Shown: positions 44,249 through 53,010 of the stretch, in pieces
Layout: each line of letters starts with the position of its first letter
Numbering within the stretch: the stretch's first letter is position 1
Source: Acidovorax soli
GTDB taxonomy: Bacteria > Pseudomonadota > Gammaproteobacteria > Burkholderiales > Burkholderiaceae_C
Reading direction: 5' to 3'
Length of the DNA: 64,000 nt
Assembly: GCF_014207955.1 (NCBI RefSeq)
Contig: NZ_JACHLK010000004.1
Coordinates: forward strand, 434,001 to 498,000
The notes under the pieces: model-generated
Told to the model about the DNA's origin: nothing
What the model saw: only the letters and a program-made list of their open reading frames with translations
The model's database searches: none
Position numbers and translations under genes: made by a program

Positions 44249-45445
44249 TCAGAGGGCTACCGCTTCCAAGGCCTGGCGCAGGTCGGCCACCAGGTCTGCT
44301 TCGTCTTCCAGGCCCACGGACAGGCGCACCAGTCCGTCGCCGATCAGGTGGCGCTGGCGCTCCTCTGGCGAATAGGGTGAGTGGGTCATGCTGGCGGGGT
44401 GCTGGGCGAGGCTCTCCGCGTCGCCCAGGCTCACGGCGCGGGTCACGAGCTGCAGCGCGTCGATGAAGCGGCGCCCGGCCTCCACGCCCCCGTGCAGGTC
44501 GAACGCGATCATGCCGCCCGGGGCCGCCATCTGGCGCCGGGCCAGCTCGTACTGGGGGTGGGACGGCAGGCCCGGGTAGTGGACGGCCGCCACCTGCGGC
44601 GATGCCTGCAGGAACTCGGCGATGGCCTGCGCCGTGCGGCAATGGCGCTCCATGCGCACGGGCAAGGTCTTGAGCCCGCGCAGCACGAGAAAGGCGTCCA
44701 TCGGCGACATGCAGGCGCCGGTCAACTCCTTGAGGCCCACGAGCCGCATCTGCGCCATCAACTCGCTGCGGCCGATCAGCGCCCCGGCGATCACATCGCC
44801 ATGCCCGTTCAGGTACTTGGTGAGCGAGTGCACGACCACGTCGGCGCCCAGCTCCAGCGGGCGCTGCAGGCAGGGCGTGCAGTAGGTGCTGTCCACCGCG
44901 ACCAGCGCCGGGCTGTGGGCGTGCACCAGGGCGCTCACGGCCGCAATGTCCACCAGGCGCATGTTCGGGTTGGCGGGCGTCTCGAACAGCACGAGCCTGG
45001 TCCGTGCATTCAGGTGCTGGCGCAATTCCTCGGGCCGCGTGAAATCCAGCGAGCGCGTCACGATGCCGAACTCCGGCAGCAGGTGGCTCACCAGCGCATG
45101 CGTGCAGCCGTAGAGCGTGAGGTCGACCAGCAGCTCGTCGCCGGGCCGCAGCAGGGTCCAGATCAGCGTGCAGATGGCCCCCATGCCCGAGCCGAAGGCC
45201 AGCGCCGCCTCGCCCCCCTCCAGGGCGGCCAGGCGCTCTTCCAGCATCTGGACGGTGGGGTTGGTGATGCGCGAATAGACCATCCCCGGTTCTTCTCCCG
45301 CGAAGCGGGCCGCCCCCTGGGCCGCGCTCTCGAACGCATAGGTGGAGGACCAGTAGATCGGCGGATTGAGCGCACCCTGGTGGCTCATCGGGCGGTAGCC
45401 GGAGTGGATGGCTTGGGTGGCGAGGGACAGGGAGCGGGTGTTCAT
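44249..45445 (-). CDS. megL: PLP-dependent methionine gamma-lyase
   Basis: 398-aa enzyme of the Cys/Met metabolism PLP family. LTKYLNGHGDVIAGA carries the PLP Lys210. LYGCTHALVSHLLPEF places Tyr112 and Cys114 where methionine gamma-lyases have their diagnostic Tyr-Cys pair, which separates it from cystathionine lyases. YSRITNPTVQMLEERLAALEGGEAALAFGSGMGAI is the general family signature. It cleaves methionine to methanethiol, ammonia and 2-oxobutyrate. It is divergent from an Lrp-type regulator, as in known MGL systems, suggesting local control by amino acids. The MGL call is good but cystathionine-type activity cannot be excluded. Confidence 0.85.
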   Translation of the reverse strand: MNTRSLSLATQAIHSGYRPMSHQGALNPPIYWSSTYAFESAAQGAARFAGEEPGMVYSRITNPTVQMLEERLAALEGGEAALAFGSGMGAICTLIWTLLRPGDELLVDLTLYGCTHALVSHLLPEFGIVTRSLDFTRPEELRQHLNARTRLVLFETPANPNMRLVDIAAVSALVHAHSPALVAVDSTYCTPCLQRPLELGADVVVHSLTKYLNGHGDVIAGALIGRSELMAQMRLVGLKELTGACMSPMDAFLVLRGLKTLPVRMERHCRTAQAIAEFLQASPQVAAVHYPGLPSHPQYELARRQMAAPGGMIAFDLHGGVEAGRRFIDALQLVTRAVSLGDAESLAQHPASMTHSPYSPEERQRHLIGDGLVRLSVGLEDEADLVADLRQALEAVAL

Positions 45446-45510
45446 GGGCAGGGGCCTCGGTGGCGGGAAGTGGATTCGGTAGGGGAAGTTTGCCTATTTG
45501 CTGCGGTAAT

Positions 45511-45540
45511 TTGCTTGCTAAAAATAACCCTGTTTATAGG
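45511..45540 (+). promoter_or_regulatory. Candidate promoter of the Lrp-type gene
   Basis: TTGCTT (45511-45516) and TATAGG (45535-45540), 18 bp apart, in the AT-rich space between megL and the regulator gene. Both boxes are weak (3 of 6 and 4 of 6) but the whole region is the only AT-rich stretch here. It would place transcription start near 45547, inside the operator. Confidence 0.35.
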
Positions 45541-45543
45541 TAT

Positions 45544-45564
45544 ATGGGTAAGATAAATACCCAT
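45544..45564. promoter_or_regulatory. 21-bp palindrome over the Lrp-type start codon
   Basis: ATGGGTA-AGATAAA-TACCCAT, with perfect 7-bp arms. The right arm includes the first two bases of ATG 45563. A protein bound here would block both transcription start and ribosome access, as expected for autoregulation by an Lrp/AsnC protein. There is no good Shine-Dalgarno sequence in front of the gene. Confidence 0.6.
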
Positions 45565-46018
45565 GGACAAGCGAGACACCCAGATCCTGCGGACCCTGCA
45601 GGACGATGGCCACACCACCAACGCCGCGCTGGCCAAGCAGCTGTGCATTGCGGAGGCGCCGACCTGGCGGCGCGTGAAGGCGCTGGAAGAAGCCGGCGTG
45701 ATCACCGGCTACCAGGCTGTGCTCAACCAGCAGGCCCTGGGCTATGCGGTCACCGCCTTCGTGCAGATCCGCTTCTCCAGCCACGACCCCAAGCTCCAGC
45801 AGGCCTTCGAGGAGCAGGTGCTGCTGATCCCCGAGGTCGTCTGGTGCCACAACGTCTCGGGCAGCACCGACTTCCTCCTGTGCGTGGTGGCGCGCAATCT
45901 CCAGGAGTACGGAGAGTTCGTCAGCGCCCGGCTGCGCATGCTGCCGGGCGTCACCTCGATCGAGTCCTCGTTCTCCCTCAAAGCGGTGAAGCAGGGCGGC
46001 AAGCTCCCCGTGGGGTGA
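45563..46018 (+). CDS. Lrp/AsnC family transcriptional regulator
   Basis: 151-aa feast/famine regulator. The N-terminal winged helix (MDKRDTQILRTLQDDGHTTNAALAKQLCIAEAPTWRRVKALEEAGVITGYQAVLN) is followed by the RAM effector domain (FLLCVVARNLQEYGEFVSARLRMLPGVTSIESSFSLKAVK). Divergent from megL with 117 bp between starts, it is the likely regulator of methionine breakdown. Its own start codon lies inside a palindrome, indicating autorepression. Confidence 0.93.
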   Translation: MDKRDTQILRTLQDDGHTTNAALAKQLCIAEAPTWRRVKALEEAGVITGYQAVLNQQALGYAVTAFVQIRFSSHDPKLQQAFEEQVLLIPEVVWCHNVSGSTDFLLCVVARNLQEYGEFVSARLRMLPGVTSIESSFSLKAVKQGGKLPVG

Positions 46019-46105
46019 GCCCAGGCCGCGGGTTTTGCGTGACAGACCTGCTACAACATGCAGGCCGCTGCAGCCCGCGACGCGGCATTGCAAAGGAGGA
46101 GCCCG

Positions 46106-46327
46106 ATGTCCCCGCACCCCCGCTTCAATGTCTTTGGCCGCATCGTCGAGGTACAGCGCCAGGGCGCGCAGTGGCAGTCGTTCCTGATCGGTGCGGACGG
46201 CAAGCGCGCACCGGCCGGCTGGGTGGTGCCCGATTTCATCGAGGTGGACGAACTGGCCCAGTACCTGGCCGACCTGTTCCACGAAAGCGCCATGCCGCAC
46301 AACGGCGAGGTGCACCGGATAAGGTGA
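46106..46327 (+). CDS. DUF7661 small protein
   Basis: 73 aa: MSPHPRFNVFGRIVEVQRQGAQWQSFLIGADGKRAPAGWVVPDFIEVDELAQYLADLF. The pattern FNVFGR...W-x-F...G-DGKR...VPD-F-x-E-x-EL-x-YL-x-DLFHE fits the short family DUF7661. AAAGGAGGA lies directly upstream, a very strong ribosome site, so ATG 46106 is secure. No function is known. Copy B of the dispersed repeat starts one base after its stop codon. Confidence 0.72.
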   Translation: MSPHPRFNVFGRIVEVQRQGAQWQSFLIGADGKRAPAGWVVPDFIEVDELAQYLADLFHESAMPHNGEVHRIR

Positions 46328-46470
46328 CACCCCCTGAGTCGCTCCGCGCCTTCACCCCTCTCTCGACTCGCTTCGCGATTCGGGAGGGGGACGCCCCCGG
46401 TGCGGCGGGGCGGCCCTTGCATAGGGGCACTGGCTTGGGCCGCGCCAGTTGCATCCATTGCAGGTGACGC
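46328..46470 (+). repeat. Dispersed stop-proximal repeat, copy B
   Basis: Starts at the base after the DUF7661 stop: CACCCCCTGAGTCGCTCCG, ends GGTGACGC. Highly similar to copy A over its whole length, but about 24 bp shorter because the middle GC-rich hairpin is reduced. The CCCCTC...GAGGGG stem encloses TCGC-TTC-GCGA. The following 270 bp (46471-46739) contain no gene and no structure I can name; they must include the beta-helix gene promoter. Confidence 0.7.
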
Positions 46471-46739
46471 TACCGCCTGCAGGTGCTGTGGCGTTTGTGT
46501 CCACGCTGCGTGTTGGTTTGTGTAACTCCTGCGAGCAGATGCGCAGGCGCTCCTGTCGCGGAACCCCTGGGGCCCGGTGGGTGCCGCCTGTGACCTGAGC
46601 GGATGGGCGGCGCGCGGCAGGCCGACTTCGGTCTGTACCTGGCCAAAGCCCCTTCCTATACTGGCCGCGCTGCACGGCAGGCTGCGTGCAGTTCTATAAA
46701 ACCAGACGACAAGACCTCGCAGAAACGAGGGAGGGAACC

Positions 46740-49088
46740 ATGACCACGATTACCACCACCTTGAAGGCGGGTGGCGGCGCAGCCTTGCGCGCGCCGCACC
46801 GCCACCACCATCTCCAGGCCGCGGCGCTTGCGCTGGGCCTCGCCGCAGCAGGCACCGGCGGCGCACAGGCCGCCACGCCCCCCGCGCTGTCCAGCGCCAG
46901 CAGCTGCTTTCACACCACCCAGGGGCTGATCGCGCGGGCCCAGCTCGATCTGGGCGCGGAGAGCCCCGACGGGCTGTTCGACATCTACCAGGGCGTGACC
47001 TACCAGGGCCAGTGGGCGTTCCGCAACGCGCAGGGCCAATGGGTGGTGCTGCCGCCGTCCATCGGCGTGGTCCCTGTGGCGCAGAGTGCCGTGCGCCATC
47101 CGCAGCGCACCCAGGGGACGGGCGCCAGCACGCTGGAGCTGAGCCTGAACGAGCCCGGCCTGCGCAATGCCGCTGCGCTGCCTGGGTTGACCCTGTTCGT
47201 CGGCTATGGGGCCAGCGGGCCGCAGAGCTTTGCCGACCTGCTGGCGCGCGGGCGTTTCGGTGTGGTGGCGCAGTTCAGCGGCAGTGAAGCGGTGCGGGAC
47301 AACTGCGATCCGGTGCCCGCAGCAGGGGGCGGCGGTGGTGCCGGAGGCGGCGGCGGCAAGCCGCCCGCGCCGGCCGACACCCAGGCGCCGAGCCGGCCCG
47401 CGGGGCTGAGCCTGGCGCAGGCCACGGCCTCCTCGCTCACGCTGGCCTGGCAGGCCAGCAGCGACAACGTGGGCGTGGCGCAGTACGAGGTGCTGCTCAA
47501 CGGCACGCTGGTGGCCAGCGTCGCCAGCCCGGGCTATTCGTTCACCGGGCTGGCCGCGTCCACGGCCTACACCCTGGCCGTGCGCGCGCGCGACCAAGCC
47601 GGCAACCTGTCCACCCTGGCCACGCTGTCGGCCTCCACGGCGGCAGGGGCGGGCCCCACGGCCCCGCGCGAGCAGGTGGGGGCCAATGTGCTGGCCTCGC
47701 CGGGCGCGCTGCAGCTGGGCAGCGGCACGGTCTACCACGTGGCCCTGTCGGGCAGCGATGCCAACCCGGGCACGGCGGCCCGGCCGTTTCGCAGCATCAA
47801 CAAGTTCATCTCTGTGGCCAAGGCCGGCGACACAGGCCAGGTGCATGCGGGCACCTATGTCGAGAATACGCTGAACAACCCGCATGTGCAGCCCTCGTGG
47901 TGGTTCGATGGCGTGGGCGTGAGCATCGGCATGCGCTCCAGCGGCACGGCCGGCAACCCCATCACGCTGATGGCCGCGCCCGGCGAGGAAGGCCGGGTGG
48001 TGATCGACTCGGCCAGCCAGCGCCTGGGCATCTTCACCAATGGCCACGACCACTGGCAGCTGCACGGCCTGCGCATCGAGAACAGCCTGGAGTTCGGCAT
48101 CGGCTCGCCGAGCCAGGCCCACCTCGACTTGCCGGACGAGGGCGTGCTGGCCATCGGCTGGCGCATCGAGAACTGCCTCATCAAGGGCGTGACGCCGACC
48201 ACCCAGGGCAATACCGCGGGCATCGGCATGTGGGCCAGCAAGAACTGGGTGGTGCGCAACAACCGCATCGTGCAGATCGGCAACCTGGGCAACCGCATCT
48301 CCTCGGGCATCCAGGCCTATGCCACCATCCAGTCACTGGTGGAGAACAACTACGTGGAGGCGGCGGCGGGGGTCTACCTCAAGGACCACTTCCTGCAGTC
48401 CGCCTCGCCGCGCACCACCTACTTCGAGTTCGAGGTGCGGCACAACGTGTTCAACGTCCAGCAGATCGGCTTTCTCTCGTCGATCAAGGGCGCGCCCAAC
48501 GTGGAGTCGGGCAGCAACTCGGTGCACCACAACATCATGTACGGCTTTGGCACCGGCGAGATGAACAACGCCGGCGTGAGCGGCTCAACCTTCCAGCCCG
48601 GTGGTGCCTACCGCTTCGCCCACAACATCGTGGATGCCACCGGCACCAGCAGCAATGCCCTGCTGCAGATCGCCGACCACAACGACGTGCAGTCGCAGGG
48701 CAATGTCTTTGTCGGTGGCAGCCTGACCTACAACTTCATTGCCGGCCCGGGCACCGCGCTGACCTATTCGGACTACAACGTCTTCAGCGGCTTCCAGATG
48801 GCCATGGACCGCACCTACGGCGCACCGGGCACCGTGTACTTCACCGACCTGGCCGCCTGGCAGGCCGCGCGCGCGGGTGCGGCCAGCACCCTCAAGGTGG
48901 TCAACCCCGACGCACACAGCCGCACCAGCGGGGCCGAGGCCCTGTTCATGGACCGCGCCGGCCGCGACTACCGGCTGCGGCCCGGATCGGCCGCGCTGGG
49001 CCTGATGGCCGATGGCTCGCATGCCGGCCCGTTCCAGCGCGGAACGGAGAAGATCGGCACGCTGGCCACGTACAGCGCGGGGCAGTAG
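46740..49088 (+). CDS. Secreted right-handed beta-helix protein with fibronectin type III domain
   Basis: 782-aa exported protein. The signal region ends ...GGAQAATPP (about residue 42). After a compact N-terminal domain with a Cys pair (SSCFHT...DNCDPV) comes a glycine-rich linker, a fibronectin type III domain (about 210-300: TAPSRPAGLSLAQATASSLTLAWQASSDNVGVAQYEV...YTLAVRARDQAGNLS) and from about 330 a right-handed parallel beta-helix domain with many inside-facing turns (WRIENCLIKGV, NNRIVQIGNLGN, VENNYVEAAAGVYL). Such proteins are often polysaccharide lyases or surface adhesins. No catalytic triad could be fixed by eye. Confidence 0.82.
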   Translation: MTTITTTLKAGGGAALRAPHRHHHLQAAALALGLAAAGTGGAQAATPPALSSASSCFHTTQGLIARAQLDLGAESPDGLFDIYQGVTYQGQWAFRNAQGQWVVLPPSIGVVPVAQSAVRHPQRTQGTGASTLELSLNEPGLRNAAALPGLTLFVGYGASGPQSFADLLARGRFGVVAQFSGSEAVRDNCDPVPAAGGGGGAGGGGGKPPAPADTQAPSRPAGLSLAQATASSLTLAWQASSDNVGVAQYEVLLNGTLVASVASPGYSFTGLAASTAYTLAVRARDQAGNLSTLATLSASTAAGAGPTAPREQVGANVLASPGALQLGSGTVYHVALSGSDANPGTAARPFRSINKFISVAKAGDTGQVHAGTYVENTLNNPHVQPSWWFDGVGVSIGMRSSGTAGNPITLMAAPGEEGRVVIDSASQRLGIFTNGHDHWQLHGLRIENSLEFGIGSPSQAHLDLPDEGVLAIGWRIENCLIKGVTPTTQGNTAGIGMWASKNWVVRNNRIVQIGNLGNRISSGIQAYATIQSLVENNYVEAAAGVYLKDHFLQSASPRTTYFEFEVRHNVFNVQQIGFLSSIKGAPNVESGSNSVHHNIMYGFGTGEMNNAGVSGSTFQPGGAYRFAHNIVDATGTSSNALLQIADHNDVQSQGNVFVGGSLTYNFIAGPGTALTYSDYNVFSGFQMAMDRTYGAPGTVYFTDLAAWQAARAGAASTLKVVNPDAHSRTSGAEALFMDRAGRDYRLRPGSAALGLMADGSHAGPFQRGTEKIGTLATYSAGQ

Positions 49089-49098
49089 CCGCACCCGC

Positions 49099-49968
49099 TC
49101 ACTGCGCCGCCACCGGGCGCTCTGGCAGCAGGCGCTGCACCACCTGCTGCAGGCTGACCTGGCCCCGGCGCGGCGTGCCCTCGAAGCGCAGCCAGCCGGC
49201 GTTGAACCCGTCGAGCATCTGCATGCGGGGCCCGGGGTGGCGCATGCCCTGGGCGCGGAACCCGGCCTCCCACGTGCCGCGCGGTACGGCCTGCGCGTGC
49301 ACCGGGCGGCCCAGCCGCTCGGCCAGGGCCTGGGCGATGTCCCGTGGCGAGACGGCGGCCGGGCCTTCCAGTTCCACGACACGCCGGCCGGCAGAGCGCT
49401 CGGTCAGCAGTTCGGCGGCGGTCCGCCCGACGTCTTCGGTGGAGACCATGGGAATGGGCCGCTCCAGTGGCTGCAGGTAGCAGGGCAATGTGCCGTGCCC
49501 GCGGGCGGCAGCGATGTCCCACTGCAGGTTCTCCAGAAACCAGGCCGGCCGCAGCACGGTGACGGCCAGGGGCAGGTCGGCGAGTGCTTGCTCCAGCAGG
49601 CCGAGCTGGTTGAGCAGGTTGGGCTCTGGCGCCTGCGCGCCCACGGTGGACAGCACCACCGCCCGCGCGGGCCGGGCCTCGTGCAGCGCGCTGCGCAGGG
49701 CGGCGATGGCGGCGCGCGACTCGGGAAACCCGGGGGACGGATCGAACTGCGGCGGCAGCAGGACGAAGACTCCCTCGCAGCCGCTGAACGCCCGGGCCAG
49801 CGCCGCTGCGTCCGCCATGTCGGCCAGTGCCGTCTGGCACCCTCTGGCGGCCCAGGCAGCGGCCTTGGCCGGGTCGCGCACGATGGCCCGGACGGGCTGG
49901 CCCTGCGCCAGCAGCGTGCGCGCCAGGGCGCCCCCCACCTGGCCTGTGATGGCGGTAATGGCAAACAT
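49099..49968 (-). CDS. NmrA-like NAD(P)H-binding oxidoreductase
   Basis: 289-aa extended SDR of the NmrA/QorB type. MFAITAITGQVGGALARTLLAQGQPVRAIVRDPAKA holds the nucleotide-binding GxxGxxG variant (TGQVGG). The catalytic Tyr of ordinary SDRs is absent, as in NmrA proteins that sense NADP(H) redox. ATG 49968 is chosen because AGGAG at 49976-49980 is 7 bp away; ATG 49974 is too close. It is divergent from a LysR gene (111 bp apart), suggesting that the regulator controls it. Confidence 0.85.
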   Translation of the reverse strand: MFAITAITGQVGGALARTLLAQGQPVRAIVRDPAKAAAWAARGCQTALADMADAAALARAFSGCEGVFVLLPPQFDPSPGFPESRAAIAALRSALHEARPARAVVLSTVGAQAPEPNLLNQLGLLEQALADLPLAVTVLRPAWFLENLQWDIAAARGHGTLPCYLQPLERPIPMVSTEDVGRTAAELLTERSAGRRVVELEGPAAVSPRDIAQALAERLGRPVHAQAVPRGTWEAGFRAQGMRHPGPRMQMLDGFNAGWLRFEGTPRRGQVSLQQVVQRLLPERPVAAQ

Positions 49969-50079
49969 GTTCATGCTCCTTGAAACTCCGCGGCCGATTG
50001 CCGCCGGGCGAATTCTGCGAACGATGGACCGTTTCAGCGATAGCATGGGTGGCATTTGATCCATGACTGGAAGGCATGC

Positions 50080-51000
50080 ATGCCTGGATTTGACGAACGC
50101 CTGCTTGCAGGCCTGGGTGTCTTCACCGCCATCGCGGACGCGGGCAGCTTTGCGGCGGCAGGCGAGCAGCTGGACATGTCGCAGTCGGGCGTCAGCCGCG
50201 CCGTGGCCCGGCTGGAGCAGCGGCTCGGGGTGCGCCTGTTCGACCGCACGACGCGCGTGGTCAGCCTCACCGAGGAGGGGCGGCGCTTCCATGCGCAGGT
50301 GCTGCCGCTGCTGGCGGGGCTGGAGGACGCTGCCCACGCGGCGCAGGCCGGGCGCACCAGCGTGCGCGGGCGCCTGCGGGTGCAGCTCGACCCGTTCTTC
50401 TCGCGCATGGCGCTGGGGCCGCGGCTGGGGGAGTTCCTGGCCCTGCACCCGCAGCTCACACTCGACCTGGTCACGCGCGACCAGCTGGGCGACATGGTGG
50501 CCGATGGCTTCGACCTGGCCGTGCGCTTTGGCCACCTGCCGGCCTCGACCCTGGTCGCGCGCAAGCTGCTGGACACGCGCATCCTCACGGTGGCCGCGCC
50601 GGCCTACCTGGCGCGCCGCGGCCGGCCCGCCACGCCCCAGGCCATTGCGCAGGAGGGGCATGCCTGCATCGACTTTCGCGATTCAGCGAGCGGCAGGCCC
50701 TTCCCGTGGGAGTTCCACCGCAGGCGCCAGCGCCTGCAGGTGCCTACCGATGGCCGGCTGGTCGTCAACGACGCCGGCACCTTGCTGAGCACCTGCCTGG
50801 CGGGCTATGGCATCGCGCAGGTCATGGACTTTGGCACCCGCGCGCTGCTCGACGCGGGGCAACTGGTGGAGCTGTTTCCCGACTGGCCGGACGAGCGCTT
50901 TCCGCTGCACGCCATCACCCCCTCGCGCCACCAGGCGCCTGCCAAGGTGCAGGCCTTCCTGAGGTTCGTCGTGGGCGTGGTGCAGACCGGGGAGCCCTGA
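50080..51000 (+). CDS. LysR family transcriptional regulator
   Basis: 306-aa regulator. Helix-turn-helix: FTAIADAGSFAAAGEQLDMSQSGVSRAVARLEQRLGVRLFDRTTRVVSLTEEG (about residues 14-66), then the effector domain with HLPASTLVARKLLDTRI. It belongs to the CrgA/AaeR-like group. ATG 50080 is preceded by GGAAGG. It is divergent from the NmrA-type gene, which is probably its target, and converges with the diguanylate cyclase gene 30 bp downstream. Confidence 0.9.
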   Translation: MPGFDERLLAGLGVFTAIADAGSFAAAGEQLDMSQSGVSRAVARLEQRLGVRLFDRTTRVVSLTEEGRRFHAQVLPLLAGLEDAAHAAQAGRTSVRGRLRVQLDPFFSRMALGPRLGEFLALHPQLTLDLVTRDQLGDMVADGFDLAVRFGHLPASTLVARKLLDTRILTVAAPAYLARRGRPATPQAIAQEGHACIDFRDSASGRPFPWEFHRRRQRLQVPTDGRLVVNDAGTLLSTCLAGYGIAQVMDFGTRALLDAGQLVELFPDWPDERFPLHAITPSRHQAPAKVQAFLRFVVGVVQTGEP

Positions 51001-51029
51001 GAGCGGCTTGGGGGCGCGCAGGGCGGCGC

Positions 51030-52898
51030 TCAGCCCGCATCCGCCAGGTACACGTGCAGCCGGTTGCGCCCCATGGTCTTGGCCTGGTACATCGCGTTGT
51101 CGGCCTGGCGCAGCACCTCGTCCACCGTCTGGCTGTGTCCGGACACCAGGCTCACCCCGATGCTGGCCTCGCAGTGGTAGGGCTGCCCGCCCAGCTCATA
51201 GGGCGCGCGCAGTGCGGCCAGCATGCTCTCGCCCACCGTGCGCGCCTTGCTGGTGGCCTCGGCGGGGTCCTGGCCCAGGCTTTGCAGCAGCACGATGAAC
51301 TCGTCGCCCCCCAGGCGGGCCACGGTGTCCTGCTCGCGCACGCAGGCGCGCAGGCGCAGGGCCACCTCGCGCAGCAGCAGGTCGCCCACAGCATGGCCGC
51401 GGCTGTCGTTCAAGGCCTTGAAATGGTCCAGGTCGACGAACAGGGTGGCGGCGATCTGGCCGCTGCGGCTGCTGGCTGCCATCACCTGCTCGAGCCGGTC
51501 GGTCAGCAGGCGCCGGTTGGGGAGTTGGGTGAGCGTGTCGTACAGGGCCAGGCGGCGCGCCTCCTCCTCGGCGGCCTTGCGCCGGGAGATGTCGATGTCG
51601 ATGCAGAACATCTCCGGCTCCTGGCCCGGCACGTTCACGTAGGCGTGGCTGGAGAACACATCCACCGGCGAGCCGTCCTTGCGCTTGAGGCGCAGCTCGC
51701 CCGCAGGGATGGGCTCGCCCGAGCTGAACATGTGCGCGACATGGGTCGCCACGGCCTCGTGCATGGGCTCGGGGATGATGAGCTCCAGCAGGTTCTTGCC
51801 CAGGGCCTCCTGCTCGGTGTAGCCGTAGAGCTCCTCCGAGGCCTTGTTCCAGTAGGTCGTGGTGCCGTCGGCCCGGTAGCCCTGCACCGACACCGAGGGA
51901 ATGCCCAGCAGCAGCGAGCGAAAGCGCAGCTCCGACTCGTGCAGCGCCTGCTGGGCCTGCCAGCGCTCGGTGATGTCACGCGCCAGGAAGAGCACGGCGG
52001 CCTGGCCATTTACCTGCGTGCCCAGGGATTGCACCCGCCCTTCGAAGTAGCGGATGCCCGAAGGGGTGTACACCGTGTATTCGAGCTTGTGTGGCGTGCC
52101 CGAGGCCAGCGTGTCCTGCAGCAGCTGCACCAGCCGTTGGGCTTCACCAAAGGGAAGCATGTCGTGCATGCGCTGCCCCACACGCTGCGGCGCCCCTGCG
52201 GCATGCACACCATCGTCGCGCGAGAACAGCTCCATGCAGCGGCCCTGGGCGTCCAGCACCACCAGCGCATCGGGAATCGCCTGGGTGATGGCGCGCAGGC
52301 GGGCCGCGCTGCCCGCCAGGGCGAGGTCGGTGGCCTGGCGTTGCTCCACGTCGCGCAGCAGCACGCCCAGCAGGGCGGTGGCCACCGGAAAGATCATCAG
52401 GTAGGGCACGGCCACGGTCTCGTTGATGCGTGCCGCCACCTCGGCGGGCAGCGCCTGGAACAACCCCACCACCGCCAGGTGCAGCAACAGGCCGAACACC
52501 AGCAGCGGCCAGATGCCCACGCCCAGGCGCCAGCGGTGGCGCGCGTAGCGGTAGGCCAGGCCGGCGGCCACGCAGGTGGTGATGCTCAGCACCCCGACCA
52601 GGGCGCCCGCGCCCCCCAGCCACAGGCGCCAGCCGGCCGACAGGACCCCGGCGATCAGCGCCACGGTGGTGCCGCCGAACAGGCCCGCCATGCACAGCAC
52701 CACGGAACGCGCATCGATGATGACGCCTGGGGAGATGGTCAGGGGCGAGAGCATGCCCACGATGCAGATGCCGCCGAAGATCAGCCCCGAGAAGGCCTTG
52801 CCCACCCGTGGATGCCGGCGCCACAGGCGCATGTTGGCCCCGTGCAGAAAGCACAGGGCCAGCAGCAGCGCCGCACCCTTGACCAGTTCGACGAACAA
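51030..52898 (-). CDS. Membrane diguanylate cyclase (5TMR, PAS, PAS, GGDEF)
   Basis: 622-aa protein that makes cyclic di-GMP. The N-terminal 190 residues contain six hydrophobic stretches typical of a 5TM-5TMR-LYT sensor (GGICIVGMLSPLTISPGVIIDARSVVLCMAGLFGG). Two PAS domains follow (about 195-310 and 320-445; the second has RADGTTTYWNKASEELYGYTEQEALGKNLLEL). The GGDEF domain (about 455-615) has an intact active site, ARLGGDEFIVLL. The start is TTG at 52898, with GGAGG 5-9 bp upstream; no ATG gives the first helix. The protein lacks an EAL domain. Confidence 0.92.
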   Translation of the reverse strand: MFVELVKGAALLLALCFLHGANMRLWRRHPRVGKAFSGLIFGGICIVGMLSPLTISPGVIIDARSVVLCMAGLFGGTTVALIAGVLSAGWRLWLGGAGALVGVLSITTCVAAGLAYRYARHRWRLGVGIWPLLVFGLLLHLAVVGLFQALPAEVAARINETVAVPYLMIFPVATALLGVLLRDVEQRQATDLALAGSAARLRAITQAIPDALVVLDAQGRCMELFSRDDGVHAAGAPQRVGQRMHDMLPFGEAQRLVQLLQDTLASGTPHKLEYTVYTPSGIRYFEGRVQSLGTQVNGQAAVLFLARDITERWQAQQALHESELRFRSLLLGIPSVSVQGYRADGTTTYWNKASEELYGYTEQEALGKNLLELIIPEPMHEAVATHVAHMFSSGEPIPAGELRLKRKDGSPVDVFSSHAYVNVPGQEPEMFCIDIDISRRKAAEEEARRLALYDTLTQLPNRRLLTDRLEQVMAASSRSGQIAATLFVDLDHFKALNDSRGHAVGDLLLREVALRLRACVREQDTVARLGGDEFIVLLQSLGQDPAEATSKARTVGESMLAALRAPYELGGQPYHCEASIGVSLVSGHSQTVDEVLRQADNAMYQAKTMGRNRLHVYLADAG

Positions 52899-53010
52899 GG
52901 AACCTCCCCGCAGCCCGTGAGCGAAGTTCCATCATGTGGCAATTGCTGCCGGCGGTAAATGCTATTTTGGCCGGGTTTTCCGCCATCCGGCTGTGGGCGC
53001 CGCGGCGCTC

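Noticed and set aside
45481..45562. AT-rich space between megL and the Lrp-type gene as a possible riboswitch
   Set aside because: Too short for any known methionine or SAM riboswitch and without the required helices; the palindrome explains it better as an operator.
46471..46739. The gap before the beta-helix gene as a c-di-GMP or other riboswitch
   Set aside because: I could not find the conserved core of any riboswitch class I know, and no strong intrinsic terminator follows.
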